From a virus: DNA of 64,000 nt. The DNA lies in the IMG/VR virus record IMGVR_UViG_3300047388_000107, positions 1 to 64,000 of that record; one strand, 5' to 3'. The position numbers were made by a program, and so were the translations under genes. Shown here piece after piece: positions 27,398-35,620 of the stretch; positions within the stretch are counted from its first letter, which is position 1, and each line of letters starts with the position of its first letter. A model generated the notes under the pieces. That model saw nothing but the letters and a program-made list of their open reading frames with translations. It was not told where the DNA came from and made no database searches.

Positions 27398-27938
27398 TAA
27401 ACCACGCTTCCCAAGATTTGAGACGTGGGGATCGTGTTCTCGTTGTGGTTGTCGTGTCCGTTATAGCACTTTGGCCAGAGAACGGCTGACCGGATTGTTG
27501 GTCTGTACTATAACAAGTGGAAGGCCAGTCAGGCCATGTCTCGATCCGTGGCCGCCAGTCTATGATTTTCAAGTCACGCCGGACCGCTCGATAGAACCCC
27601 CGCCAGAGCCATTGCCAGCCCGCTGGGGACTGGATGAAATTTTTTCGGTAGCTTTCGGGATCAAAGCGGCTATCCACGATGCAGCACGGCTGCAAGCGCT
27701 GATGATCCCGCCGAATAATAATCGCAGTAGCGCCAGCTTCGTAGATTACCAGAGGGCGCTTAATCAAAATCAGGATCGTGCTACACTGCAATTCATCCGG
27801 CCATCCGACTATGATGGTACGTTCGTTCCTTCCAACTCAGTACGCACGGTCGAGCCGCCAGATGCAAATGATCAGCTTGAAGAGATAAAGTTTGATGCCG
27901 GATGGACGCCCCCGTGGACGGTCGTTAAAGGTGTCTGA
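27387..27938 (+). CDS. Hypothetical neck-region protein with zinc-ribbon-like start
   Basis: 183 residues. The N-terminus carries GSCSRCGCRVRYSTLARERL and LLVC, followed by RPCLDPWPP: Cys spacing like a treble-clef/zinc ribbon that is common in small phage proteins beside the head genes. The C-terminal half is acidic without motif. It sits between capsid and neck genes, so an assembly role is likely (inference). Two ATGs at 27387 and 27393 are possible starts. Confidence 0.5.
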   Translation: MHHDKPRFPRFETWGSCSRCGCRVRYSTLARERLTGLLVCTITSGRPVRPCLDPWPPVYDFQVTPDRSIEPPPEPLPARWGLDEIFSVAFGIKAAIHDAARLQALMIPPNNNRSSASFVDYQRALNQNQDRATLQFIRPSDYDGTFVPSNSVRTVEPPDANDQLEEIKFDAGWTPPWTVVKGV

Positions 27939-27956
27939 TGACATGGACCAACAGCG

Positions 27957-28139
27957 ATGCACTACACCGTCATGCCTGCCATGCCTACGACGATTTCCGC
28001 GCACTTCGGAGGAAGCTGGGTGGTGATGGTGCGCTCTGGCACAGCCTCTCGCACCATCTGCGTCACGCCGTTTTTCGCTCAAGCCATGAGGTGGACGACC
28101 GCCGGGTACGGATCAAAACTGTGCGCCGTTCCCATGTAG
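27957..28139 (+). CDS. Hypothetical protein, about 60 aa
   Basis: Function not recognised. Frame chosen on composition (SAHFGGSWVVMVRSGTASRT, then AGYGSKLCAVPM). A competing frame at 27938-28156 has a coupled TGATG start but a His/Arg-heavy, shadow-like product. Only one of the two is likely to be translated. Confidence 0.35.
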   Translation: MHYTVMPAMPTTISAHFGGSWVVMVRSGTASRTICVTPFFAQAMRWTTAGYGSKLCAVPM

Positions 28140-28152
28140 GGGATCAGCACAA

Positions 28153-28836
28153 ATGACCACCGCAGCCGCCGTCATCGAAAATGCATTGCACTTGTACGGC
28201 ATACTCGATCAAACCGAGCATGCAGACCCTGTGGACATCGCCAACAACGTCATCGTGCTGAATGACATGCTTCGCAGCGAACATGTTGACGGTGCTGCGC
28301 AGTATCTGATGGCACGAACCGTTGCAACGGTCCCTAACGGCAACACAGGTTCGATATATACGTTCGTGGTTGGTACTGCAAAACCTGAATATACTGTTCA
28401 AGTTGACGCGGTAGCGCTGCGAGCCATCTGGTGCAACGATATCAGCCCTACCGTCAATCGCGAAACACGGCAAGCACCAATGGCTGACGTGGTACGCACG
28501 ACACACCCCGGCATTATTACTAAGTGGCATCAAGAACGTCAGATCGACGGGTCCGTTCTCGTTACAGCATGGCAGCCACCACGTACCAGCACCCGTTGTC
28601 TGATCGAATATGGCGGACGCATCAATGCGCTTACCGCAGAAGACGGCAGCGATACCGTCAACCTGCCGCCAGAAGGCATTCATGATATAACATTGATGCT
28701 GGGCAGGCGTATCTTCGGCACTTACGGACGTGGCGCGCAAGCGATCAGCGCGATACTTGCCGACAGTGAAACAGTAGATAAACGCTGGAAAGATTGGGCT
28801 CGTGGTCAACAATGGTTGCGTTTTGTCCGGAGTTGA
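28153..28836 (+). CDS. P22 gp4-like head-completion/tail adaptor
   Basis: 227 residues with the hallmark start of the P22 gp4 family (AAAVIENALHLYGILDQTE, then VIVLNDMLRSEHVDG) and the late GIHDITLMLGRRIFGTYG. In P22 this protein binds the portal after packaging and begins tail assembly. The neighbouring gp10-like and needle-like genes are in the same order as in P22-like neck modules. Weak GGGAT before the ATG. Confidence 0.75.
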   Translation: MTTAAAVIENALHLYGILDQTEHADPVDIANNVIVLNDMLRSEHVDGAAQYLMARTVATVPNGNTGSIYTFVVGTAKPEYTVQVDAVALRAIWCNDISPTVNRETRQAPMADVVRTTHPGIITKWHQERQIDGSVLVTAWQPPRTSTRCLIEYGGRINALTAEDGSDTVNLPPEGIHDITLMLGRRIFGTYGRGAQAISAILADSETVDKRWKDWARGQQWLRFVRS

Positions 28837-28837
28837 G

Positions 28838-30325
28838 ATGCCAGCACTCGACATATTCGGTTCTTTCGCAGACCCGCTTAAGCAAGATCAGGGTGCAGCA
28901 AAGCTGTTGAACTGCCGGGTTATCGTTCGCAGGCAAGAAGAACAGAAGCTGGCAAAGACCCGTCTTGTTGGTTCTCCCGGCTTGACACAAATCAGCCATC
29001 CGACAACATCCCCATGCATTGTATTGTGCCATGCAGTCAACACGATCTGGTCCGGTCATGAAGATGGCAGCATTTACAGCGGCGTCGAAACCAACGCTCC
29101 GGTTCACCAAGGTTCTGTAGCGGTAGGCAACCCTCCAATTATTCGAATGGCAGAAGACCGCACTTGTCTGGCGATTGCTTCAAACAGCCCTCAGACCAAC
29201 AATCGTGGCGGTTCGGGATACACGGCTAGCATTGTGGCTCGTGCTGCCGTTCCGGCCCCACCCGGTGGCTTATCTACTCCTGCTTATCCTCCCGGCGTAA
29301 GCTTTGCCGATTTTCAAACATCTATTAATTTCGATCCTTCTTCGGTCTGCGTGCTGGATAACTACACGGTGTGGGCTGGCGCGTCCAACAGCTACGCCAA
29401 TCAATCTGACAAGATGTTTTCGTCTTATGCGCTAACACCGGGTGTCGTTGACGCCAATGCGTGGGCGACAGCTGAAGCCAGAGCAGATAGCGTACTGGAT
29501 GTAGTAACACTTGGTCGCATGTTCTGGCCGTTTGGTACCCGGTCTGTCGAGATGTGGTACGACCCCGGAGGGCAGGTTGATTTCAAGTTTACCAACTTCA
29601 CCAATTCGCTGGTTGAAGTTGGACTGGCAGCGCGTCGCACGCTGGCTAGCATGCATGGCAAAGCTCTGTGGGTCGGAACGGACCGCCGTGTATGGATGGG
29701 CGCAGGACAAAGCGCCCAGCCGGTATCGCCAAGTTGGGTCGATCTGCTGCTGCAGCAAATCGATCTTACCAATCTAACCAGCTATATGTACGCGCAAGGT
29801 GGTGACGAATTTTACATGTTGACCTTGGAAGGTGAGTGGTCAATCGAGATGGCTGTATCGACAATGACATGGGTTTATCGGCAAACTTCAGGTCGCGCGG
29901 ACCATGCCAGTCGATGCGCAGTGGAGCATGATGGTGGCATCTGCTACGTCGGTCTTGATACCGGTGAAATCTGTACACTGGACATGTCCACTGCCAGCGA
30001 ACCAGCGGGACAGTTACAGAGAACCATAACAACCATGTGGGTTGGTCTTCAGGAAGCGCGGAATGTCATCAACCAGATCGACGTTACCAGCTACATGGGA
30101 CCGGATGCTGGCACATTCACATTGGATTGGTCTGAAGATCGTCAGATAACTTGGAAAGGACGTCGCGAGATCACGTGGCCTGAGCCCGGCACCCGGCGTG
30201 CGATTGCCAGAGCAATGGGCACTTCACGCCGCAGGCAAGTGAGGCTGAACTACCAAGGTTCACAAGCACCGTTCGAGATGGATGAGTTTTTCGTAGTGGT
30301 GAGCGAAGAAGGTCAGATAGCCTGA
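28838..30325 (+). CDS. P22 gp10-like packaged-DNA stabilisation protein
   Basis: 495 residues; ATG at 28838 chosen over an earlier in-frame ATG because GGAG precedes it. The start (DPLKQDQGAAKLLNCRVIV, then TRLVGSPGLTQIS) and repeated blades such as HAVNTIWSGHEDGSIYSG and GKALWVGTDRRVWMG indicate a beta-propeller tail-hub protein of the gp10 type. It plugs the portal channel and holds fibres/spikes. Coupled to the next gene by TGATG. Confidence 0.75.
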   Translation: MPALDIFGSFADPLKQDQGAAKLLNCRVIVRRQEEQKLAKTRLVGSPGLTQISHPTTSPCIVLCHAVNTIWSGHEDGSIYSGVETNAPVHQGSVAVGNPPIIRMAEDRTCLAIASNSPQTNNRGGSGYTASIVARAAVPAPPGGLSTPAYPPGVSFADFQTSINFDPSSVCVLDNYTVWAGASNSYANQSDKMFSSYALTPGVVDANAWATAEARADSVLDVVTLGRMFWPFGTRSVEMWYDPGGQVDFKFTNFTNSLVEVGLAARRTLASMHGKALWVGTDRRVWMGAGQSAQPVSPSWVDLLLQQIDLTNLTSYMYAQGGDEFYMLTLEGEWSIEMAVSTMTWVYRQTSGRADHASRCAVEHDGGICYVGLDTGEICTLDMSTASEPAGQLQRTITTMWVGLQEARNVINQIDVTSYMGPDAGTFTLDWSEDRQITWKGRREITWPEPGTRRAIARAMGTSRRRQVRLNYQGSQAPFEMDEFFVVVSEEGQIA

Positions 30326-30720
30326 TGATAGTCTTTCCGCCGCCACCGCCTATTGCCGAGAACGATCCAATATTCAACCGGTGGCTTCATGACATGTTTC
30401 AGTACATTTCGGTTAATATTGGCGGCATCGCCAAGAATGCACAGGACATCGCCATCAATGCAGCGAACATCGCTGCCAATACTTCCAACATCGCAGCGAA
30501 CGCAGCTAACATCGCAACGAACACCACCAACATCGCCACCAATACGTCAGCTATCGCAACTCATAGTGGCCAAATTGCTGCGTTGTCTGCGCGCTCGCAA
30601 GTCTTTTACGGGACCGCTGCTCCTGCTGCGGGACTTGGTGTCAACGGTGACTGGTACTCCGACACAGCAGCCAAACACATCTACGTCAAGTCAGGCGGGG
30701 CGTGGACGCTAATTGTTTAA
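30325..30720 (+). CDS. Trimeric coiled-coil tail-needle-like protein
   Basis: 131 residues: a Pro-rich tip (MIVFPPPPPIAENDPIF), a run of seven-residue repeats of the type NIAANTS / NIATNTT over about 45 residues, and a small C-terminal domain with GVNGDWYSDTAAKHIYVK. The repeats predict a trimeric coiled coil. Its position directly after the gp10-like gene matches the P22 needle gp26, although the sequence differs. A role in closing the tail or piercing is inferred. Confidence 0.65.
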   Translation: MIVFPPPPPIAENDPIFNRWLHDMFQYISVNIGGIAKNAQDIAINAANIAANTSNIAANAANIATNTTNIATNTSAIATHSGQIAALSARSQVFYGTAAPAAGLGVNGDWYSDTAAKHIYVKSGGAWTLIV

Positions 30721-31084
30721 GCGACCACGGCCAGACATAAGTGTTAACGATGTTCTGAAATTCGATCAACGACCGGGCCACTTCATAAAAATTGCCGCAA
30801 GCTTCCCATTGCTTTTGAAAACGCTTCTGTGCATCCGACTGTCTGCCGCCTTCGTCTTTCATTTCAATGGCAATATTGCGACCGGGAGTGAACATCAGAA
30901 AGTCCGCCACGCCGGGCACGACGCCCATGCGCTTCAGCTTCATTGCGACAACAACATCGCGAGGCTCGCCGCTGGGAACGTGGAAGATCAGCAAGTCCGG
31001 ATAAGTTTTCTTTACCCATTGCCACGCTCTCATATGCACTTCCTTTTCTGAAATTTTTCGTGGTTTCTCTACTGCCACGGCCAT
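30686..31084 (-). CDS. VRR-NUC nuclease
   Basis: 132 residues from the ATG at 31084. VRR-NUC/PD-(D/E)XK motif: GVVPGVADFLMF, IAIEMKDEGGRQSDAQKRFQ, CGNFYEVA. Stand-alone phage VRR-NUC proteins are thought to resolve branched DNA (Holliday junctions). The 5' end overlaps the upstream HNH gene, and a longer frame begins within it. The 3' end overlaps the convergent needle gene by 35 bases. Confidence 0.85.
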   Translation of the reverse strand: MAVAVEKPRKISEKEVHMRAWQWVKKTYPDLLIFHVPSGEPRDVVVAMKLKRMGVVPGVADFLMFTPGRNIAIEMKDEGGRQSDAQKRFQKQWEACGNFYEVARSLIEFQNIVNTYVWPWSLKQLASTPRLT

Positions 31085-31503
31085 GCTTTTTTTGCTAGCC
31101 CTTGGCGTGCTAGCTGGTTTGTGTGTGTGGGCCACTCGTGTTTTGCGATGTTCCACCATGTTGATACTATCTCTACATTCCCTTTAATGTATCCAAGACC
31201 GGGTGTGATTTGGTCGATGGACGGTGACCACGGATTTTTACGCAAACCTTTTGGTGGCGGTCCAAAGTCAAACGGCACGTTAGTATATGGACAACTACCT
31301 GAAAGAAACGGAGTGATATCGCTTTCATCTATTTCAAATCGTAGTTGATATCTTTTTGCTCTACTTCTAGCGCTGTACAGCATGGATTTAGCGCGCCCTT
31401 GTAGAGTACCGTAGTATGCGCGTAATCTTTCTTTGCTGTAGTGAGGGTTCCTAGCTCTCCATGCTTTTTGAGCTTCAGAGTAGTACCTACTTTGATAGTT
31501 CAT
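31069..31503 (-). CDS. HNH endonuclease, homing-type
   Basis: 144 residues from the ATG at 31503. It has CPYTNVPFDF, PSIDQITPGLGYIKGNVEIV and STWWNIAKHEW, the second half of an HNH/treble-clef nuclease as found in free-standing phage homing endonucleases. The N-terminal half is Tyr/Arg-rich (RAYYGTLQGRAKSMLYSARS) and probably binds DNA. More AT-rich than its surroundings. Wedged between a ribbon-helix-helix-like gene and VRR-NUC, overlapping the latter, as expected for an invading selfish gene (inference). Confidence 0.7.
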   Translation of the reverse strand: MNYQSRYYSEAQKAWRARNPHYSKERLRAYYGTLQGRAKSMLYSARSRAKRYQLRFEIDESDITPFLSGSCPYTNVPFDFGPPPKGLRKNPWSPSIDQITPGLGYIKGNVEIVSTWWNIAKHEWPTHTNQLARQGLAKKAWPWQ

Positions 31504-31513
31504 TAGCTTCTTC

Positions 31514-31720
31514 TCAGAAATTTGGAGGGAACAACCCTTGAGATATGGCTTCTTTCTCGCGAGCTTTGATCCACGCTTCAACGGCGTTTTTAACGCCCTC
31601 AGCACGGTCCTCAACGGCGTCGTGATTTCTTATCAACCAGTCAAATCTCGCGGCCATGATCGGACTGATCCTGCCAGAGACGACAACGGTTTGGTTGCCT
31701 CTGATCCTATGTTTGGTCAT
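31514..31720 (-). CDS. Ribbon-helix-helix-like regulator, 68 aa
   Basis: Starts MTKHRIRGNQTVVVSGRISP, with a strand (TVVVSGRI) followed by two helices, the layout of MetJ/Arc-type DNA-binding dimers. It may act on the GTATAC-containing promoter just upstream (31748-31776). Fold assignment is by pattern only. Confidence 0.5.
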   Translation of the reverse strand: MTKHRIRGNQTVVVSGRISPIMAARFDWLIRNHDAVEDRAEGVKNAVEAWIKAREKEAISQGLFPPNF

Positions 31721-31747
31721 GGGGGATGTCTTCTGCTATGATCTTCC

Positions 31748-31776
31748 AAGATAGTGTATACAATACGGGAAGTCAA
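31748..31776 (-). promoter_or_regulatory. Promoter with GTATAC box in spacer
   Basis: Minus strand TTGACT (31776-31771), 17-base spacer, TATCTT (31753-31748), 28 bases before the 31720 start. The spacer contains GTATAC (31756-31761) within TAGTGTATACAAT, which on the plus strand points to the ejection gene at 31779. Confidence 0.5.
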
Positions 31777-31778
31777 TC

Positions 31779-32471
31779 ATGGCAGACAGTATTGGCGCTG
31801 GCATCAGTACCGCAATTGGTTCTGGCCTAGGCTCGTTGTTCGGCGGGCTTTCCAGTCTTGCTTCAACACAAGCTGGCATCAGCGCTGTCGGTCAGCTGAC
31901 GGATACCGGTGCGGCTCAGATCGCGCCGTACAATTTCACCGGAGCAAATTATCTTGCACCGATAGGTTCGGAATTGTTGGGTAGCGCACCGGGCTCCAGT
32001 CAGATTGGACAGGGACGTATCGATCAAGCTGGCAATCCGCTCGACTTCGAAGACTTCGCCAAGAATTACAATACCAGTGAAGGCGCGCAGTACTTGATGA
32101 ACACCGCCGCACAGGCGCAGGACAGCACGGCTGCGGCCAAAGGCGGTCTTCTGTCAGGTGCTAATCTGCGCGCTCAAACCGGTATCACGGAAGGCATCGC
32201 CAATCAGGATTTGAATGCGCAATACGAAGCCATGCTGAAAGGTCAACAGCAAGACTTTCAGCAACGCGAGACGAGCTATCAGAACCTCTACGGACAAGAA
32301 GCAATGGGTCTGCAGGCTGGCATCGCTGAAGCAGGCACCTACGCTCAAGGTGCTCGCGCGATTGGTAGTCTGTACTCTTCTCAAGCTCAAGCTGCCGGTC
32401 AAGCTGGCACTGGATTTGGCCAAGCGCTAGGCAGTCTGTTTGGTGCTATCGGCAGTAAAATATTTGGCTAG
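31779..32471 (+). CDS. DNA ejection (internal virion) protein
   Basis: 230 residues. The Gly/Ala-rich N-terminus (MADSIGAGISTAIGSGLGSL) is amphipathic/membrane-active in character. The core DFEDFAKNYNTSEGAQYLMN, SAAAKGGLLSG-like motif (TAAAKGGLLSGANLRAQTG) and a long Gln-rich helix are typical of P22 gp7-like injected proteins. It is a single rightward gene isolated between two leftward blocks, with its own GTATAC promoter element. GGGAAG serves as ribosome binding site. Confidence 0.75.
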   Translation: MADSIGAGISTAIGSGLGSLFGGLSSLASTQAGISAVGQLTDTGAAQIAPYNFTGANYLAPIGSELLGSAPGSSQIGQGRIDQAGNPLDFEDFAKNYNTSEGAQYLMNTAAQAQDSTAAAKGGLLSGANLRAQTGITEGIANQDLNAQYEAMLKGQQQDFQQRETSYQNLYGQEAMGLQAGIAEAGTYAQGARAIGSLYSSQAQAAGQAGTGFGQALGSLFGAIGSKIFG

Positions 32472-32695
32472 ATGCGCCGTTTTTTCAATTCTTTTTCCAC
32501 TGCCAATCGCATGAAGTCACCTTGGTATTCACCTTGGTAGAGAGCTTGATTGACACGCTTCAAAAAACCTTTGGGCATACGCACAATCGTTTTGTCTGGA
32601 TACATGAGCGGACGCCCGTTGGGGCGTTTTACAACTTTTTTTCTTCTCTTGATCGACTTGGCAGGCTTGGTGTCAGTGTTAATCCAGTTTTCCAT
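32468..32695 (-). CDS. Small basic RHH-like protein, 75 aa
   Basis: Lys/Arg-rich protein with RPNGRPLMYPDKTIVRMPKG followed by FLKRVNQALYQGEYQGDFMR and AVEKELKKRR. The layout, with a Arg-Pro-x-Gly-Arg-Pro hook, a strand and two helices, matches the 61-residue phage B protein at 54250-54435. Probably DNA-binding. Overlaps the convergent ejection gene by 4 bases. Confidence 0.5.
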   Translation of the reverse strand: MENWINTDTKPAKSIKRRKKVVKRPNGRPLMYPDKTIVRMPKGFLKRVNQALYQGEYQGDFMRLAVEKELKKRRI

Positions 32696-32706
32696 TTCTT
32701 ACTTCC

Positions 32707-34602
32707 TCATTTTCGCATTCTCTGACCTGAATATCCTTCTGCATCTAACGGCAGTCCTTCTGTCCAAGACCGTGGCCGCCGCATGATCGCGCGCATCTGT
32801 TCTTCGCGTTGCTGGGCAATCTCCACCGGAGCTAAAGCAATAATACTATCGTAAACGTCTAGCAAGAGGGTTACGTCCGGCATTTCCCGCTCGATATCGT
32901 CTTCGCAAGCGGTAATGATATCCCGCGTCATGGCTTGGCAAGAAATTTCCAGCAAGCTGCCACCAAAGACTCTCTGCGGCAGCATCGCGCCGAATTTCGC
33001 GCGCCAGAACCCCATGTTGCCTTCCGGACTGACAAAGCAGGAGTAATGTGGGATGGCGCGACCGCTTGGCAGCTGCATCCAGATGGTAGTGCCGTCTTTA
33101 ATCAGCGCAATCTTGCCAGCATGGAAAACCCGCCCTGCCGGTTCGTAGTAGCAGCTGTCAAATGCTGTCTTCAGATCGCGCCAAAGACGAACCATCAACG
33201 GGTTGGCATTGCGATAACCGTTGATGTCGTCTTGTGCTTTTTGTTCACTCATAGCCATACCTTTTAAACGCATCTGCGCCTTGTAGGTTTTCCAGCCCAA
33301 CTGGTAGTTACTACCAAGCGTTATGGTTTTTCCGTTCTGCCGTTCTCTGTCATGGGTGTCTTTGGTAGCTGCTGGAGGAAGTCCCCACATTCTGATAGCA
33401 TTGTGCATGTAAAGGTCACCACCATCGGCCAGTAGTTGTAGACGGTCACCGTCTTTTGCCTGCCACAAGGCCAGTCGCAATTCTGCATTGGACAAATCAT
33501 TATCAATAAGGACATAACCGGGCGGTGCAACGATGCACCCTCTTAGCGCATCTGTAAGCGCGAGGTTATCGTAACTATACCCGGCTTTCAGACCGGCTAT
33601 CACTTCTTCAACATCGTACTTGTTGGATGGTCGCGCGATGTTGAAGACGTTCACGCCCTCAGAAGTACCGCGCCCGGAGCGTGCGCCGTAGTAGCGCGTT
33701 GCGTCTTTGAAAAACCCGTTGACATGCCGGTCCAGCAGCGCTTGCGCTTTCATCGGAGCGTTGCCGCCATTGATCTGCAAAATTTCAAGCACGGTTCGGA
33801 CATCCGGATGAAGTTCTGGATTTTCCAGAGCTTCTGCAACTTGGTGCTTCTGAGTACCTAACAGATTAGCTGCACGGTTACCGCTGTTCGACCAATCCAG
33901 AATGCGGGCACGCTGGGAGATGGCTGTTACGATGCCACCAGTCACTTCGCGCAACTGGATGGACGCTTCTGCTTCAATCGCGGCACGGCGCATGGCAATG
34001 GCGGTCGCCAGTTCGATATCAATCGGCAATCCAACATCGTTCTTGCGCCATGACCGTTCGAATATGACACGCTCGCTGGCGTCCAGTTCTGGCAGCAGAT
34101 TGTGAACTTGCATCAGGCAGCGGACATCCTGAACGTTGTACTCAAGAAGTTCACGGAACGTTTCAATACTCTCATGGAACTTGCCATTGCGCGGTCGGCA
34201 CGTCTTCATCACCAGCGCTCGGCCCCGCTTGTCCTTGCCGGGGATGTTCAGCGTCACGCACAGCTGGTCCAGCCCGCCCGGCAGCGACAGCGACTGCGCG
34301 CGCGCCATGGTGCAGGAGACTTTTGAAACCGGGAGGTTCAGAAAAGGGTTCTGGCCTTTGAGTACGTTGACATCGAAGCCAGCGTGGTGGGCGACGATCC
34401 TGTCGCATGCAAAAAGATCAGCATAAAGTTGTGAAATTGAGTGGGCTCCAACTTCTGGATGAATGGGACAGGCTGTTTTCATGGTACCGTTAAAATACCA
34501 GACGGCGGTGGTGATCTGGGTCGTAGGATCGACAGCATATCTTCTCGCGCCGACGATACGAAGATCCGCGCGAGACCGGGTTTCCAGATCGACAAACAGC
34601 AT
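32707..34602 (-). CDS. Family A DNA polymerase
   Basis: 631 residues from ATG at 34602 (GAGG upstream). This is the replicative polymerase. The N-terminal 3'-5' exonuclease has LFVDLETRSRADL (Asp 5, Glu 7). The polymerase domain has motif A-like NDLSNAELRLALW (about 367), motif B-like RQNGKTITLGSNYQLGW, and motif C-like LLDVYDSIIAL (about 580), where the usual His-Asp-Glu is replaced by Tyr-Asp-Ser but the metal-binding Asp is kept. No 5'-nuclease domain. It heads the leftward replication cluster and is separated from the DUF2815-like gene by a terminator. Confidence 0.9.
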   Translation of the reverse strand: MLFVDLETRSRADLRIVGARRYAVDPTTQITTAVWYFNGTMKTACPIHPEVGAHSISQLYADLFACDRIVAHHAGFDVNVLKGQNPFLNLPVSKVSCTMARAQSLSLPGGLDQLCVTLNIPGKDKRGRALVMKTCRPRNGKFHESIETFRELLEYNVQDVRCLMQVHNLLPELDASERVIFERSWRKNDVGLPIDIELATAIAMRRAAIEAEASIQLREVTGGIVTAISQRARILDWSNSGNRAANLLGTQKHQVAEALENPELHPDVRTVLEILQINGGNAPMKAQALLDRHVNGFFKDATRYYGARSGRGTSEGVNVFNIARPSNKYDVEEVIAGLKAGYSYDNLALTDALRGCIVAPPGYVLIDNDLSNAELRLALWQAKDGDRLQLLADGGDLYMHNAIRMWGLPPAATKDTHDRERQNGKTITLGSNYQLGWKTYKAQMRLKGMAMSEQKAQDDINGYRNANPLMVRLWRDLKTAFDSCYYEPAGRVFHAGKIALIKDGTTIWMQLPSGRAIPHYSCFVSPEGNMGFWRAKFGAMLPQRVFGGSLLEISCQAMTRDIITACEDDIEREMPDVTLLLDVYDSIIALAPVEIAQQREEQMRAIMRRPRSWTEGLPLDAEGYSGQRMRK

Positions 34603-34620
34603 TTTCAACCTCGAACTCTT

Positions 34621-34656
34621 CAAAACAAACCCCGGAGTGGGATGAGCACTCCGGGG
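34621..34656 (-). terminator. Rho-independent terminator after DUF2815-like gene
   Basis: A 10-bp GC-rich stem, CCCCGGAGTG and CACTCCGGGG with a 7-base loop, followed on the minus strand by TTTGTTTTG. It lies between the DUF2815-like gene and the DNA polymerase start, so polymerase expression depends on read-through or a local promoter. Confidence 0.85.
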
Positions 34657-34696
34657 TCCGGCTCCTCTCACAGAGCCTTCCCTGCAACGCCAGTTC

Positions 34697-35476
34697 TCAA
34701 GAGCGCTGCGGGAAGCCGGTGGGCGGGGTAAACGCGCCCGGAGTACCAAAGCCCTGCTGAGCTGGCGGGCTCACAGGCGACGGCGCCAGCCCCTGCTGGC
34801 CCCAGTTAAGAGGAGGTGCCGTAGCCAGAATTGGCAGAGGCTCAGTGCCGAAACCATGCTGCGGTACGCCGCTGCCTCCAAAGCCGGTCACGTTCATTCC
34901 AGCGGCTCGCGCCTGCTCCATCAGTTCATTGGCGCTGGTAGCGTTGCCCATAATGATCTCTTCGCCGCTACCCATGAAGATGACCTTGTTGATGTACGTT
35001 TTGATGCCGCGCGGATCGTTTGCTTTGACAGCAATGGAAGTGGTGATGGACACGTAATCACCACTTTTGACTTCACCGCGAGCATGCGACGGCAACGATA
35101 CCGGAACGCCACCACGATTGATAAACACTTCGATAGGAGAAGTGGACGAACCGTTCAAAATCCAGCTGCCTTTGCGCCATTCAGCTGCTGCTCTGCCAAG
35201 TTCGTCAACGTCACCGTCCTTGATTGGCCAGATAACTTGCTGAAACGGAATATGCGTAAGTGCTGCGTTATAAAGTTCGGTGCAAGACTGCGCGAATTTT
35301 TCGAGAGCCGGTTCTTCGTGCCAAGCTGCACGGGTTTTCTTGATAAGGACGGTGACGAGATAATTCGGTTTGTCTATTTTCTTGCCTTGGTATTCAGTGG
35401 ATGGGTCCCAAAGATTACGCAAACCAGCAATGCGCGCATCGTAGATCGCAGACTGTTTGTAAATTCGTTGTGCCAT
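34697..35476 (-). CDS. DUF2815-like single-stranded DNA-binding protein
   Basis: 259 residues from ATG at 35476 (GGAGAA). Pattern IYDARIAGLRNLWDPS, KKIDKPNYLVTVLIKK, FINRGGVPVSLPSHARGEVK and GDYVSITTSIAVKAND matches the DUF2815 SSB-like fold, which usually neighbours DUF2800 and a DNA polymerase in phages, as here. The C-terminus is Gly/Pro-rich and lacks the acidic tip usual for SSBs, unlike the phage B homologue at 53352. Preceded by a leader with four GGTTCGA-type octamers. Confidence 0.75.
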   Translation of the reverse strand: MAQRIYKQSAIYDARIAGLRNLWDPSTEYQGKKIDKPNYLVTVLIKKTRAAWHEEPALEKFAQSCTELYNAALTHIPFQQVIWPIKDGDVDELGRAAAEWRKGSWILNGSSTSPIEVFINRGGVPVSLPSHARGEVKSGDYVSITTSIAVKANDPRGIKTYINKVIFMGSGEEIIMGNATSANELMEQARAAGMNVTGFGGSGVPQHGFGTEPLPILATAPPLNWGQQGLAPSPVSPPAQQGFGTPGAFTPPTGFPQRS

Positions 35477-35494
35477 GAAAGTTCTCCATTTGAG

Positions 35495-35525
35495 AGTTCG
35501 AGGGTTCGAGGGTTCGAAGGTTCGT
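35495..35525. repeat. Four 8-bp tandem repeats in ssb-like leader
   Basis: TTCG recurs at 35497, 35505, 35513 and 35521, an exact 8-base period of the unit GGGTTCGA. The array lies in the untranslated leader between the promoter at 35535-35563 and the start codon at 35476. It may be a binding site on RNA or DNA for autoregulation (inference). Confidence 0.6.
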
Positions 35526-35534
35526 AACGATAGC

Positions 35535-35563
35535 ATCATCGGATAGTGTAGTTCGATTGTCAA
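35535..35563 (-). promoter_or_regulatory. Sigma70-like promoter for ssb-like gene
   Basis: Minus strand TTGACA (35563-35558), 17-base spacer, GATGAT (35540-35535). The gap to the start codon is 59 bases and includes the octamer array. Confidence 0.45.
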
Positions 35564-35620
35564 GCCTATTAGCTTTCAGTAAAATTTTTTCCTAGAAATT
35601 TTTCAGATAGCTTTCCTACA

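Noticed and set aside
27938-28156. Open frame beginning with a coupled TGATG
   Set aside because: The product is His/Arg-heavy like an antisense or shadow frame; the overlapping frame at 27957-28139 looks more protein-like. Left unresolved and stated in that entry.
35490-35525. GGTTCGA strings resembling tRNA T-loops
   Set aside because: They are tandem 8-bp repeats without any acceptor or anticodon stem; no tRNA gene was found in the window.
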